From assembly GCF_013415305.1 (NCBI RefSeq), contig NZ_JACBXU010000005.1, positions 62,001 to 126,000 on the forward strand: a stretch of 64,000 nucleotides of DNA, in the 5' to 3' direction. The translations under genes and the position numbers were made by a program. The notes beneath the pieces were generated by a model. The model saw only the letters and a list, made by a program, of their open reading frames with translations, did not search any database and had not been told where the DNA came from. Each line of letters opens with the position of its first letter. Positions within the stretch are counted from its first letter, which is position 1. The DNA is from Pantoea sp. WMus005. GTDB taxonomy: Bacteria > Pseudomonadota > Gammaproteobacteria > Enterobacterales > Enterobacteriaceae. Of the stretch, positions 35,523 to 43,738 are shown piece by piece.

Positions 35523-35972
35523 AGAATTACCCTGTAATGGAACACAAAAGTTCTCAACGGCGCGAGCCGTGGTGAGTCATCAGATCGCTGCGTTGAGAAA
35601 TTTAAGCATAGCCGTAAATAAGCGCTATTTACGCGACGGCTGACACAATAATTACGGTTGTTATTATTGCGAACAGCGACAGAGTATACCGTTTTTGTGT
35701 GATATCTGTCATGTTTGAGCTAAAAATGGCCTCCAGAGAGGTGATTTTTCGCTGTTTAGCTCCACAAAAAAATTATCACTCTGCGTGACGACCGCCGTTT
35801 TTTTCAGCAAATCAGAGGATATGACAAGGATTAAGGAGGGAGGCAGACACCGTAGGTGGTTAAACAGTATACAAAGCCGGGCACCAGGCGGGGCGAATGC
35901 GTAAAAAATGGAACGCCGGAAAAGGAGATTGATGAGCTATTCAGCCGGAAACCTGGTCAGTTCAGATTGAGT
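35523..35972. promoter_or_regulatory. proP upstream region
   Basis: 450 bases with no convincing gene between the proP start and the stop of the EAL gene. It is AT-rich next to proP and has a perfect dyad at 35613-35633 and imperfect AATAAT/ATTATT repeats near 35648-35670. In E. coli the corresponding region carries CRP- and Fis-controlled promoters; here the sites are not identified. Confidence 0.5.
35613..35633. promoter_or_regulatory. CGTAAATA-N5-TATTTACG dyad upstream of proP
   Basis: Perfect 8-base arms around AGCGC, 91 bases upstream of the proP start. Could be an operator or a leader hairpin; the binding factor is unknown. Confidence 0.4.
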
Positions 35973-37586
35973 TCAGACAGTGCCCTTTGGTCGGGCATCA
36001 GGAACGTGCTCCTGCTCCTGCTCAACCGGCTGGTCACCCGCGGCGGCCAGCCAGGCGATGAACGCCTTGTTGTCCATTGGGCGTGCATAATAATAGCCCT
36101 GGATATAGACCACGCCGCGCCGTTGCAGATAGCTAAACTGTAAGGCGGACTCGACGCCCTCCCCAAGCACTTCCAGTTCCAGCTCATTGCTGAGCTGAAT
36201 AATGACATCCAGCACCGGGGTTCTGCCTTCCAGGGATTCAATCGCGTTGATAAAGCCGCGATCGATCTTCAGATAATCCAGGGTGAAGGTCTGTAAATAG
36301 CTGAGCGAACAGTTACCGGTCCCAAAATCATCAATGGCGACCTTCATTCCACAACCGCGAAGCTGCTCCAGCTTGCGAGCGACCTCAGCGCCATCTTTTA
36401 TCAGGCTTCGTTCGGTCAGCTCCAGGGTAATCAGGAACTGCTTGTCTTTTATCCGCTCGGCAAACTGCAGCATGTCGTCGACAAAGTCAGGATGCTGAAG
36501 ATGATCTGCTGCCACGTTGATGGCCAGGTGGAAATGGGGTTTAACCTCCCAGTCCATCACATCCTCTGCGATTAAATTGAGCAGATGGCGGGTCAGCGGC
36601 ACAATCATCCCTTCCGCTTCTGCTGCGCCAATGAAAATATCGGGCCGCACGCCGTTACCGTCTGGCGTTGTCCAGCGCAATAATGCCTCTACGCCGCTGC
36701 AGCGTTGCAGCCGGTTGTCATAGACCGGCTGATAATGCGCCCTGAACTGGTCGCTGTTGATTGCCCGCCGAATCTCATCGCGCCATGAAATACGTCGCTG
36801 AAGCCAGTTCGCCATCAGCATCATCAACAGAATCGAGAAGATAGCCGCCATCGGCATGATGATAAACATCACCTGACGCCATGCGGCGATCAGTTCAGAA
36901 GGCGAGGCAATCAGGGTGACAGAGAGCGGATAGCGGGTTGACCTGGCCTGATAAATCATCGGTTCAAACCAGCTGGACGCGGCGATTTGTGGATTGCCAA
37001 ACGCAATCGGTGCACCGTCGCTGAAGTTCATGCTGAAATGATAGTGATGGGTGCTGTTGATAGCGCGCATAAAATCGATCAGATACTGGCCATCAATCAT
37101 TGCCCAGAATCCCTCGCCATCGGGCAGGTCGCGCATAAAAATCACTGCCGGACGATCGGGAACGCCAGATGTTCTGGCAATCGACAGGCTCCACCAGGCT
37201 TTTCCGGTGACGGGCGCGTCGCGCAGGATCATATCCTTCAGGAAACCAGGCTCTGCTCCATAGGCTGAAGAACAGGCAATTCTGTTTTCTTCCATTTTAC
37301 CGACGCCGCGGAAATAGGGATTCAGTGAGGCGATGCGCTGCAACTGATTTTGAATCTGGCTGCAGGGCTGGTGCTGAAACTGGCGCAGCTCGGTAATCAT
37401 ATCCCAGGCGCTGTCGCTCATTCTCTCAGCCTGAGATAACAGCGTATTTGCAGCGCTCACCTGCTGCTGCCTGACGGTGTGGCGCGCATCCAGGGCGGTA
37501 AAAAAAATGCCAATAATCAGAGGCAGCACGCCGGAGATAATAATCACCAGCCTTGCGTAGTCGCGTTTTCGTTTCAGTAGCGGCAC
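35973..37586 (-). CDS. CSS-motif cyclic-di-GMP phosphodiesterase
   Basis: 537 residues. An N-terminal membrane anchor (about 13-32) and a second span (about 240-262) flank a periplasmic CSS domain with the CSS cysteine motif 'ENRIACSSAYG' and an earlier Cys (QPCSQI). The cytoplasmic EAL domain (about 290-520) has 'GVEALLRW', 'INVAADHLQHPDF', 'LELTERSL' and 'IDDFGTGNCSLSYLQTF...LKIDRGF', all metal and catalytic residues of active EAL enzymes. Its relatives (PdeB/C/D/G/N in E. coli) degrade c-di-GMP under control of periplasmic redox state. No operon partner. Confidence 0.9.
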   Translation of the reverse strand: MPLLKRKRDYARLVIIISGVLPLIIGIFFTALDARHTVRQQQVSAANTLLSQAERMSDSAWDMITELRQFQHQPCSQIQNQLQRIASLNPYFRGVGKMEENRIACSSAYGAEPGFLKDMILRDAPVTGKAWWSLSIARTSGVPDRPAVIFMRDLPDGEGFWAMIDGQYLIDFMRAINSTHHYHFSMNFSDGAPIAFGNPQIAASSWFEPMIYQARSTRYPLSVTLIASPSELIAAWRQVMFIIMPMAAIFSILLMMLMANWLQRRISWRDEIRRAINSDQFRAHYQPVYDNRLQRCSGVEALLRWTTPDGNGVRPDIFIGAAEAEGMIVPLTRHLLNLIAEDVMDWEVKPHFHLAINVAADHLQHPDFVDDMLQFAERIKDKQFLITLELTERSLIKDGAEVARKLEQLRGCGMKVAIDDFGTGNCSLSYLQTFTLDYLKIDRGFINAIESLEGRTPVLDVIIQLSNELELEVLGEGVESALQFSYLQRRGVVYIQGYYYARPMDNKAFIAWLAAAGDQPVEQEQEHVPDARPKGTV

Positions 37587-37834
37587 TGCTGAATCCTCTG
37601 AGTATTATTTGTTCAATGCAGGGAGCTAATTAGTCGCGCAGCATAGCATTTCTCCGGGCCGGGCAGATTAGCGTTTCTGCGATCAACAGAACTGACCCAG
37701 GTCAATTATCGACCAGACAGGGCATTTATTGACAGGTTGTTTTGCTTTCATTGGGGGGCAGCAAAAAAATCAGGCGAGAAAGTGGAACTGCCAGGGAAAA
37801 GGGCAGTTCGCCGCAGCGGGTGAAGAAGATCCTG

Positions 37835-37852
37835 GCCCGTCAGCGGACGGGC
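37835..37852 (-). terminator. Hairpin beyond uxuA
   Basis: GCCCGTC-AGCG-GACGGGC, a perfect 7-bp GC stem 20 bases past the uxuA stop. The minus strand continues CAGGATCTTCTTC, so the T-run is poor. Confidence 0.45.
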
Positions 37853-37871
37853 GCAGGGTAAGACACATTAA

Positions 37872-39056
37872 CTAATCGGCAAAATAGATCTGTTTCAGCG
37901 CTACTTCAACACCGCGCAGCTCAGCAAGTCCTTTCAGGCGGCCAATGGCGGAATATCCTGGATTGGTGCGCTTATGCAGGTCGTCCAGCATCTGATGGCC
38001 ATGATCGGGACGCATCGGTATCGCCCGCTGATTGCCCGCCCGACGACGGCGCTGCTCTTCCGCCAGAATAACCCTGATGACGCCGACCATATCGACGTCG
38101 CCCGCCAGATGAGCTGCTTCGTGGAAGCTGTCAGGGTTCTCCTCACGCTTAGTGGCGCGCAGGTGGATGAAGTTGATGCGGTCAGCATATGTTTCCGCCA
38201 TCTCAACCAGCGCATTGTCGGCACGCACGCCATAAGAGCCGGTGCAGAAACAGAAACCGTTGTGGAGACTGTCCACGGTTTCTTTCAGCCATTGCATATC
38301 TTCCTGCGTAGAGATAATGCGCGGCAGGCCGAGAATAGGACGCGGTGGATCATCCGGATGCACCGCCAGTTTAATCCCCACTTCCTCTGCCACGGGTACG
38401 ATGGCACGCAGGAAGGTTGCCATATGCTCGCGCAGTTTCGCTTTGTCGATGCCGTCATACTGCGCCAGCTGCGCCTGAAACTGCTCCAGGGTGTAACCCT
38501 CTTCTGCGCCTGGCAGACCGGCGATAATATTGCGGACCAGGGTATTTTTCTCTTCTTCACTCATCGCGGCAAAGCGCGCTGCGGCGGCCTGCTGCCCGGT
38601 AGCGCTGTAATCCTTCTCCGCACCGGGACGCTTGAGCAGATAAAGTTCGAAAGCAGCGAAGGCGTCGGCATCGAAGCGCAGCGCTTTTGCGCCATCCGGT
38701 AGCGTCCAGGCGAGGTCGGTACGCGTCCAGTCCAGCACCGGCATGAAGTTGTAGCAGACAGTATCAATGCCGCAGGCGCCCAGATTACGTATCGACTGCT
38801 GATAATTAGCGATATAGCGGAGGAAGTCACCACGCTGGGTTTTGATCGCCTCATGGACCGGGATGCTCTCCACCACCGACCAGACCAGACCTTTTTCCGC
38901 CAGCAGAGCCTGACGCGCTTTGATCTCCTCCACCGGCCACACCTCGCCGTTAGGGATATGGTGCAGGGCCGTCACGATACCGGTCGCGCCCGCCTGACAC
39001 GCATCATCCAGTGAAACCGGATCATTCGGGCCGTACCATCGCCATGTATGTTCCAT
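37872..39056 (-). CDS. uxuA: D-mannonate dehydratase
   Basis: Dehydrates D-mannonate to 2-keto-3-deoxygluconate in glucuronate catabolism. 394 residues, the E. coli length; starts [37 protein letters not shown] and carries '[19 protein letters not shown]' and '[12 protein letters not shown]' with Mn2+/substrate ligands, '[12 protein letters not shown]' near the C-terminus. No uxuB or uxaC lies next to it. Divergent from the GntR regulator at 39205. Confidence 0.95.
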   Translation of the reverse strand: MEHTWRWYGPNDPVSLDDACQAGATGIVTALHHIPNGEVWPVEEIKARQALLAEKGLVWSVVESIPVHEAIKTQRGDFLRYIANYQQSIRNLGACGIDTVCYNFMPVLDWTRTDLAWTLPDGAKALRFDADAFAAFELYLLKRPGAEKDYSATGQQAAAARFAAMSEEEKNTLVRNIIAGLPGAEEGYTLEQFQAQLAQYDGIDKAKLREHMATFLRAIVPVAEEVGIKLAVHPDDPPRPILGLPRIISTQEDMQWLKETVDSLHNGFCFCTGSYGVRADNALVEMAETYADRINFIHLRATKREENPDSFHEAAHLAGDVDMVGVIRVILAEEQRRRRAGNQRAIPMRPDHGHQMLDDLHKRTNPGYSAIGRLKGLAELRGVEVALKQIYFAD

Positions 39057-39084
39057 TTTTACTCCTTACTGTGATGTGGCCCAG

Positions 39085-39103
39085 TGGTCAGGCCGCTGGA
39101 CCA
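39085..39103. promoter_or_regulatory. TGGTC-N9-GACCA dyad between uxuA and gntR-type gene
   Basis: Perfect 5-base inverted half sites TGGTC/GACCA, 29 bases upstream of uxuA and 102 bases upstream of the regulator. FadR-subfamily GntR proteins bind TGGT/ACCA-type half sites, but normally with shorter spacing, so this is a tentative operator. Confidence 0.35.
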
Positions 39104-39204
39104 AGAGTAGGATAGTGGATAAAGCAGGGCCGTGATCGGGATCGCAGCATGACAAACTGCATCGACGAAGAGATCGGTTTTAAATGCAATGAGAGGAGAG
39201 GCTG

Positions 39205-39882
39205 ATGACGCTACCCGTCATAAAAACCGAGCGGCTCTACCGTCAAATCGCCAACGTTATTATGGCCGGCATTACGCGCGGTGATTTTGTCGCCGGTGGC
39301 CTGCTGCCACCGGAGCGCGAGCTGGCGAAACAACTGGGTGTCAGCCGCTCGTCAGTGCGTGAAGCACTGATTGCGCTGGAAATGACTGGCTGGGTCGATA
39401 TCCGCACGGGCAACGGCGTTTACGTCGCGCAGCCGCTGCCGCAGGCCGCCGTTCCGCAGGAGAGTTGCAGCCTGCAGGATCTGCTTCAGGCGCGTGAAGC
39501 GTTTGAGGGGATGCTGGCAGGATTTGCCGCACGGAACGGCACCGCCGGGCAGCGGGCGGCATTGCTGGCGCTGACCGCCGAACTGCAGCAGTACAATGAA
39601 AACGATGCGGCCTTTCTGGAGCAGGACAAGCGCTTCCACCTGCTGATCAGCGAGATGAGCGGCAATGATGTGTTACGCGACCTGCTGGAGCAGTTATGGA
39701 ACCGGCGTCACAGCCCGCATGTGCAGCGACTGGAACGCCATTATGCCGATAACAGCTTTGCGCAGGAGATGAACGCTGACCATCAGCAGATCGCCGATGC
39801 GATTGTGGCGGGTGATGAAGCCGCAGCCCGCCAGGCGATGGAGAGTCATCTGCAGCACGTCCAGCAGCGGCTACTTGGTTAA
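39205..39882 (+). CDS. GntR-family regulator (FadR subfamily, UxuR/ExuR-like)
   Basis: 225 residues. N-terminal winged helix 'RLYRQIANVIMAGITRGDFVAGGLLPPERELAKQLGVSRSSVREALIALEMTGWVDIRTGNGVYV' (about 10-75) and a C-terminal all-helical FCD ligand domain with metal-binding His/Asp positions ('DKRFHLLISEMSGN', 'MNADHQQIADAIVAGDEAAARQAMESHL'). Being divergent from uxuA, it is most likely the local repressor that senses a hexuronate or its derivative, as UxuR does. Its last 12 bases overlap the convergent yhhT. Confidence 0.88.
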   Translation: MTLPVIKTERLYRQIANVIMAGITRGDFVAGGLLPPERELAKQLGVSRSSVREALIALEMTGWVDIRTGNGVYVAQPLPQAAVPQESCSLQDLLQAREAFEGMLAGFAARNGTAGQRAALLALTAELQQYNENDAAFLEQDKRFHLLISEMSGNDVLRDLLEQLWNRRHSPHVQRLERHYADNSFAQEMNADHQQIADAIVAGDEAAARQAMESHLQHVQQRLLG

Positions 39883-40926
39883 TGCCCGCGCCCGCTTAGG
39901 TCGTCCGGTGCCCAGCATAATCGCCAGACGGCTACCGCCTGGCGTGGTCTCCATCAGGATTTTGGTAATGCTGGTGAGCGGCACCGAGAGCAGCATACCG
40001 ACCGGACCGAGCAGCCAGCCCCAGAATATCAGCGACAGAAATACCACCAGCGTTGATAAGCCCAGGCCGCGACCCATCAGACGTGGTTCCAGCATATTGC
40101 CGAACACCATATGAATCGCGGTAAACAGTGCCGCCACCATCGCAGCATCAAACAGGCTGTTCAGTAACAGCGCCTGCAGAAAGGGCGGAATGCCGGCAAT
40201 AATCGGGCCGATGTTGGGAATGAAGTTGAGGATAAACGCCACAACAGCCCACAAAAGCGCAAATTTCACATCCAGCAGATAGAGACTCAGCCAGACGGCG
40301 ATGCCGGTGATCAGACTCACCAGGGTTTTCAGCGCCAGATAGTGCGTCACGCCTTTCAGCGCTTTATGCAGCCCGGCGATACGAATTTTGGGGTTCACCA
40401 GCGCGTTACGCATTTTGTAAGGCAGGTGATGGACCTCAAACAGCATAAAGACGACGGTCAGCACCAGCAGTACGGTATTGGTCATTGCGCCGGAAAAGCC
40501 GCTCAGCGCCACGCTTGCCAGGTTCATCATGGTATTCGGGTCGAAACGCTGTACCAGCGCATTCGTTGAAATATTGAGATGAAAGCCCGCCGCCAGATGT
40601 TGCAGCAATGTCATTTTCTGCTCCATCGTGGCGCGCAGTTGCGGGTAGAGATCAGAAAACTCGCTCATGGAGCTGGCAATAATCGCACCCAGCAGCAGGA
40701 TACCGCAGAAGATCACGGTAATGACCAGACCAATCGCCAGTCCGCGGCGGAAGCCACGACGCATCAGCATCGTCACCAGGGGATTCAGCACAATCGCAAA
40801 GAACGCCGCCAGCAGAAGCGGGACCAGAATATCGGACGCTGCCCGAACCCCGGCGAGGATGATGACCAGCATCGCCAGTTTTATCAGAATATTTTGTCCG
40901 ATCTTTTCCCGTTGCAGCTCGCTCAT
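39871..40926 (-). CDS. yhhT: AI-2E family transporter YhhT
   Basis: 351 residues from the ATG at 40926 (MSELQREKIGQNILIKL), with GAGAGAG upstream; a longer frame to 40983 is unlikely. About seven membrane spans with 'ILVPLLLAAFFAIVLNPLV', 'FNIPNIGPIIAGIPP' -type motif ('LNFIPNIGPIIAGIPPFLQ') and 'LMGRGLGLSTLVVFLSLIFWGWLLGPVGMLLSVPLT' typical of the PerM/AI-2E exporter family. The function of YhhT is unclear. As in E. coli it adjoins yhhS. Confidence 0.9.
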   Translation of the reverse strand: MSELQREKIGQNILIKLAMLVIILAGVRAASDILVPLLLAAFFAIVLNPLVTMLMRRGFRRGLAIGLVITVIFCGILLLGAIIASSMSEFSDLYPQLRATMEQKMTLLQHLAAGFHLNISTNALVQRFDPNTMMNLASVALSGFSGAMTNTVLLVLTVVFMLFEVHHLPYKMRNALVNPKIRIAGLHKALKGVTHYLALKTLVSLITGIAVWLSLYLLDVKFALLWAVVAFILNFIPNIGPIIAGIPPFLQALLLNSLFDAAMVAALFTAIHMVFGNMLEPRLMGRGLGLSTLVVFLSLIFWGWLLGPVGMLLSVPLTSITKILMETTPGGSRLAIMLGTGRPKRARALTK

Positions 40927-41204
40927 TCTCTCTCTCGTAATGTAATTTGGCTGCTGAAAGTGTAGCTGAAAGAAAATTAACAATCTGATTTATCAGAGAA
41001 ACGGTAAAGCGCGGCGGCAAATGGGTGGGGTAATCAGCGCCACATTACTCAGCTATAGCGGCAGCGCAGCGACCTTCTTTTTTCCCGCTTTTCCCGCCGT
41101 TTTCATCTGCCTGATAACCGCGCCATTGTGATGCGCGGGTGGCGAAAGCGGGTATAGTTAAAGGATTAACCTTATCATTCAGCCAAATACGAGCGCGAGG
41201 ACGC

Positions 41205-42428
41205 ATGCCTGAACAGCCTGCAGTGGAACAGAACGTCCCATCCGGAAACCTGAATATCTCTCTGCTGATCCTCTCTATAGTGGCGTACAACTTTGCCAGC
41301 TATCTCACCATTGGTCTGCCGCTGGCAGTGTTGCCAGGCTGGGTGCATGACCAACTGGGCTTCAGCGCGTTCTGGGCGGGACTGGTAATCAGCCTGCAAT
41401 ATGTGGCGACGCTGCTGAGCCGGCCACACGCCGGACGCTATGCGGATAGCTGGGGACCAAAGAAAGTGGTGGTGACGGGACTGGTGGGTTGTCTGATCAG
41501 CGGATTGTGTATTCTGCTGGCCGCCCTGATCGCATCACCGATATGGAGCCTGACGCTGCTCTGCATCGGCCGGATGATTCTGGGCGTGGGCCAGAGTTTT
41601 ACCGGCACCGGCACCTCATTGTGGGGGGTGGCGCGGGTTGGTTCGCTGCACATTGGCCGGGTCATCTCCTGGAACGGTATCGTCACCTATGGCGCGATGG
41701 CAATCGGGGCACCGCTCGGCGTGGTGATCTTTCAGGCAGGTGGCCTGCTGTGGCTGTCGCTGGTGATTGTGGCTATCTGTGTGGTGGGCATCGTCTGCGC
41801 TGTGCCGCGTCCGGCCGTAAAAGCCAGCCGGGCCAGACCGCTGCCGTTTCGGGCTGTGCTGGGAAAAATTGCCGGTTTTGGTGCGATTCTGGCGATGGGA
41901 TCGGCGGGTTTTGGCGTTATCGCCACCTTTATTACCCTGTTCTATCAGGATAAGGGCTGGGAAGGAGCCGCTTTTGCGCTTTCCCTGTTCAGCATGGCTT
42001 TTGTTGGCGCACGCCTGCTGTTTCCCAATGCGATTAACCGCTACGGCGGTCTGCGGGTCGCCAGCGTTTGTCTGGCGGTTGAGGCTGCCGGACTGTTTCT
42101 GGTCGCCGCTGCGGGTAATCCCTGGATGGCAAACGCGGGTGCCTTTCTGACCGGGGCCGGATTTTCTCTGGTGTTCCCGGCGCTGGGCGTGGTGGCCGTA
42201 AAAGTGGTGCCGCAGCAGAATCAGGGCAGTGCCCTGGCAACCTATACCGCCTTTATGGATCTGTCGCTGGGGATTACCGGGCCACTGGCCGGATTCATCA
42301 TGAATTATGCGGATGTCTCACGCGTCTATCTGCTCACGGCGCTGCTGGTCTGTGTTGCGTTTTTCTGTACGCTGCGCCTGTTGCGGCGTCAGGGATCGCT
42401 GCCAGCAGCAGACGGTTCTTCAGAATAA
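41205..42428 (+). CDS. yhhS: MFS transporter YhhS
   Basis: 407 residues from the ATG at 41205 with GCGAGG 4-5 bases upstream; an upstream in-frame start at 41139 is unsupported. 12-TM carrier with 'NFASYLTIGLPLAVLPGWVHD', 'FSAFWAGLVISLQYVATLLSRPHAGRYAD', 'LHIGRVISWNGIVTYGAMAIGAPLG' and 'FSLVFPALGVVAVKVVPQQNQGSALATY', all matching E. coli YhhS. Its substrate is not established; overexpression effects on drug and arabinose efflux are known for relatives. Divergent from yhhT. Confidence 0.92.
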   Translation: MPEQPAVEQNVPSGNLNISLLILSIVAYNFASYLTIGLPLAVLPGWVHDQLGFSAFWAGLVISLQYVATLLSRPHAGRYADSWGPKKVVVTGLVGCLISGLCILLAALIASPIWSLTLLCIGRMILGVGQSFTGTGTSLWGVARVGSLHIGRVISWNGIVTYGAMAIGAPLGVVIFQAGGLLWLSLVIVAICVVGIVCAVPRPAVKASRARPLPFRAVLGKIAGFGAILAMGSAGFGVIATFITLFYQDKGWEGAAFALSLFSMAFVGARLLFPNAINRYGGLRVASVCLAVEAAGLFLVAAAGNPWMANAGAFLTGAGFSLVFPALGVVAVKVVPQQNQGSALATYTAFMDLSLGITGPLAGFIMNYADVSRVYLLTALLVCVAFFCTLRLLRRQGSLPAADGSSE

Positions 42429-42453
42429 AAAAAATGGCCCAGTAGCGGGCCAT
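42427..42453 (-). terminator. Terminator of the iolI-like gene (convergent with yhhS)
   Basis: ATGGCCC-AGTAGC-GGGCCAT, a perfect 7-bp stem; on the minus strand it is followed by a run of eight T. It therefore mainly ends the minus-strand transcript, 51 bases past the iolI-like stop. Confidence 0.85.
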
Positions 42454-42503
42454 AACGTCTTTTCAGACACAGATAAACGGATAAATGTGGGATGCAACAG
42501 GCT

Positions 42504-43319
42504 TTATGCCTGCAGCAGTTCAATACTGTGGCGGATCTGGCGTTCAGTCTCCGCTGGGGTCCAGCTGTGGAGCTGGCCGGAGAAAGGCTCAAAGGAATAG
42601 ACGCCCCTGTAGCCGAGCATCTCCAGCCGTTTAACCTGTACCACGCTCTTCAGCACATCGTTATCACTCAGCATGATGCGTTCTTCGTCGGTCAGCTCGG
42701 CGGTCGGACGTTGATCTTCAACGCCTGACAGGTGCACCAGTCCAATCTGGTCAATATCAATGCTCACCGGGAATTCCTGTTCAGCATTCTCATAGAGATG
42801 ATGATGAAAGGTATCCAGCAGCAGCTTAAAGGGCACGCCTGCCGCAGCGATCAATGCCTGCGCCTGCACGGTCGAACGCAGTGAGCTGACCGGAAACCCC
42901 AGAGGCTCCACCAGCCCCAGAATGCCATAGTGGGCAAAGCGCGGCGCCAGCTCCTGCATTGCCGCCTGTGTCTGCTGAGGCGATACGGTAATCCCCTCAT
43001 TCAGCGGACACATCACCAGCGCTTTCGCACCAATCTGTTGTGCCGTCTGTAACAGCGCCTCGGCCCGGCTCAGCAGCGCGTCATCAATACGGTTAAACGG
43101 ATAGAGCGCATTAATGCTTATGATATCAATGTGATACCTGTCGATCAGGGCGCGCAGCTGATCGGTGCTGAGATCGTCAGTAACGCTGCCGCCCGGCATA
43201 TCATTACGCAGTTCAACCTTGCTCAGGCCCAGACGCTGAACCAGCTGAAAGAAGGCTTCCAGCGAGAGCCGGGGCGCAATTTTGCGGTTAATACAAAAAC
43301 GAGTGGGATCAATAGCCAT
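42504..43319 (-). CDS. Sugar-phosphate isomerase/epimerase family, IolI/IolH-like
   Basis: 271-residue TIM-barrel protein of the xylose-isomerase-like AP2EC family ('VELRNDMPGGSVTDDLSTDQLRALIDRYHIDIISINALYPFN', 'GLVEPLGFPVSSLRS', 'LLLDTFHHHLYE', 'GLVHLSGVED', 'YRGVYSFEPFSG'); the conserved Glu, Asp, His and Glu metal ligands are visible. In iol clusters, IolI converts 2-keto-myo-inositol to 1-keto-D-chiro-inositol and IolH has a less clear role. Divergent from iolA across a 419-base region with likely IolR sites. IolI is my preferred call; the two families are hard to separate by eye. Confidence 0.8.
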   Translation of the reverse strand: MAIDPTRFCINRKIAPRLSLEAFFQLVQRLGLSKVELRNDMPGGSVTDDLSTDQLRALIDRYHIDIISINALYPFNRIDDALLSRAEALLQTAQQIGAKALVMCPLNEGITVSPQQTQAAMQELAPRFAHYGILGLVEPLGFPVSSLRSTVQAQALIAAAGVPFKLLLDTFHHHLYENAEQEFPVSIDIDQIGLVHLSGVEDQRPTAELTDEERIMLSDNDVLKSVVQVKRLEMLGYRGVYSFEPFSGQLHSWTPAETERQIRHSIELLQA

Positions 43320-43738
43320 GTGCTGACTCCGGGACAGGAGATGTTGCGGCTAAAGAAAACATTTATTTCATTAATAGTGAATTATGAAATGTAAATTATT
43401 AGATCAGCCTCGCATTAATTTCATATTTCGTTTCATCTCTATCCATAAACACTGGATCGACTTCGCAGTAATACCACCGATTCATGTGACAATCATTTCC
43501 CTGCTGAGCTTAGTCTGGCCGCTGATAATGGCCTCGTCCCCTCATCATGTTTTCCATGACAGACGGATGGAAAAATGCGATCTGTGCCGCTAAAAGCAAA
43601 TTTTTCAAAAAGAACTATTTGAAAAATTTATTCCACTGTAATAGCTTCTTAGTACGCTTTCAGGTTTGCCGGGTCAGGCAGTGTGGCAGGCCACAGGGTC
43701 TGTCTGCAGCGAACTTAACCATCTTAAGAGGCAACATC
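43320..43738. promoter_or_regulatory. iolI-like/iolA divergent control region
   Basis: 419 bases without a supported gene. The half next to the iolI-like gene is AT-rich and holds a cluster of ATTTCAT/ATGAAAT motifs (43365-43436), matching those upstream of the regulator and of iolC/iolD. An AAGAGG ribosome site for iolA is at 43726-43731. Confidence 0.6.
43365..43436. promoter_or_regulatory. Cluster of putative IolR sites
   Basis: ATTTCAT (43365-43371) and ATGAAAT (43384-43390) form a dyad; ATTTCAT (43418-43424) and GTTTCAT (43430-43436) follow in tandem. The same heptamer pair marks the other two iol control regions. Confidence 0.5.

Noticed and set aside
35856-36143. 95-codon frame upstream of the EAL stop
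   Set aside because: Runs into the EAL gene antisense; no ribosome site or domain.
40579-40965. 128-codon plus-strand Gln/His-rich frame over yhhT
   Set aside because: Antisense shadow of a hydrophobic protein (Leu/Ile codons read as Gln/His-rich).
43547-43738. Longer N-terminus for iolA
   Set aside because: The ATG at 43739 has AAGAGG and gives the normal family length; the upstream part is not ALDH-like.
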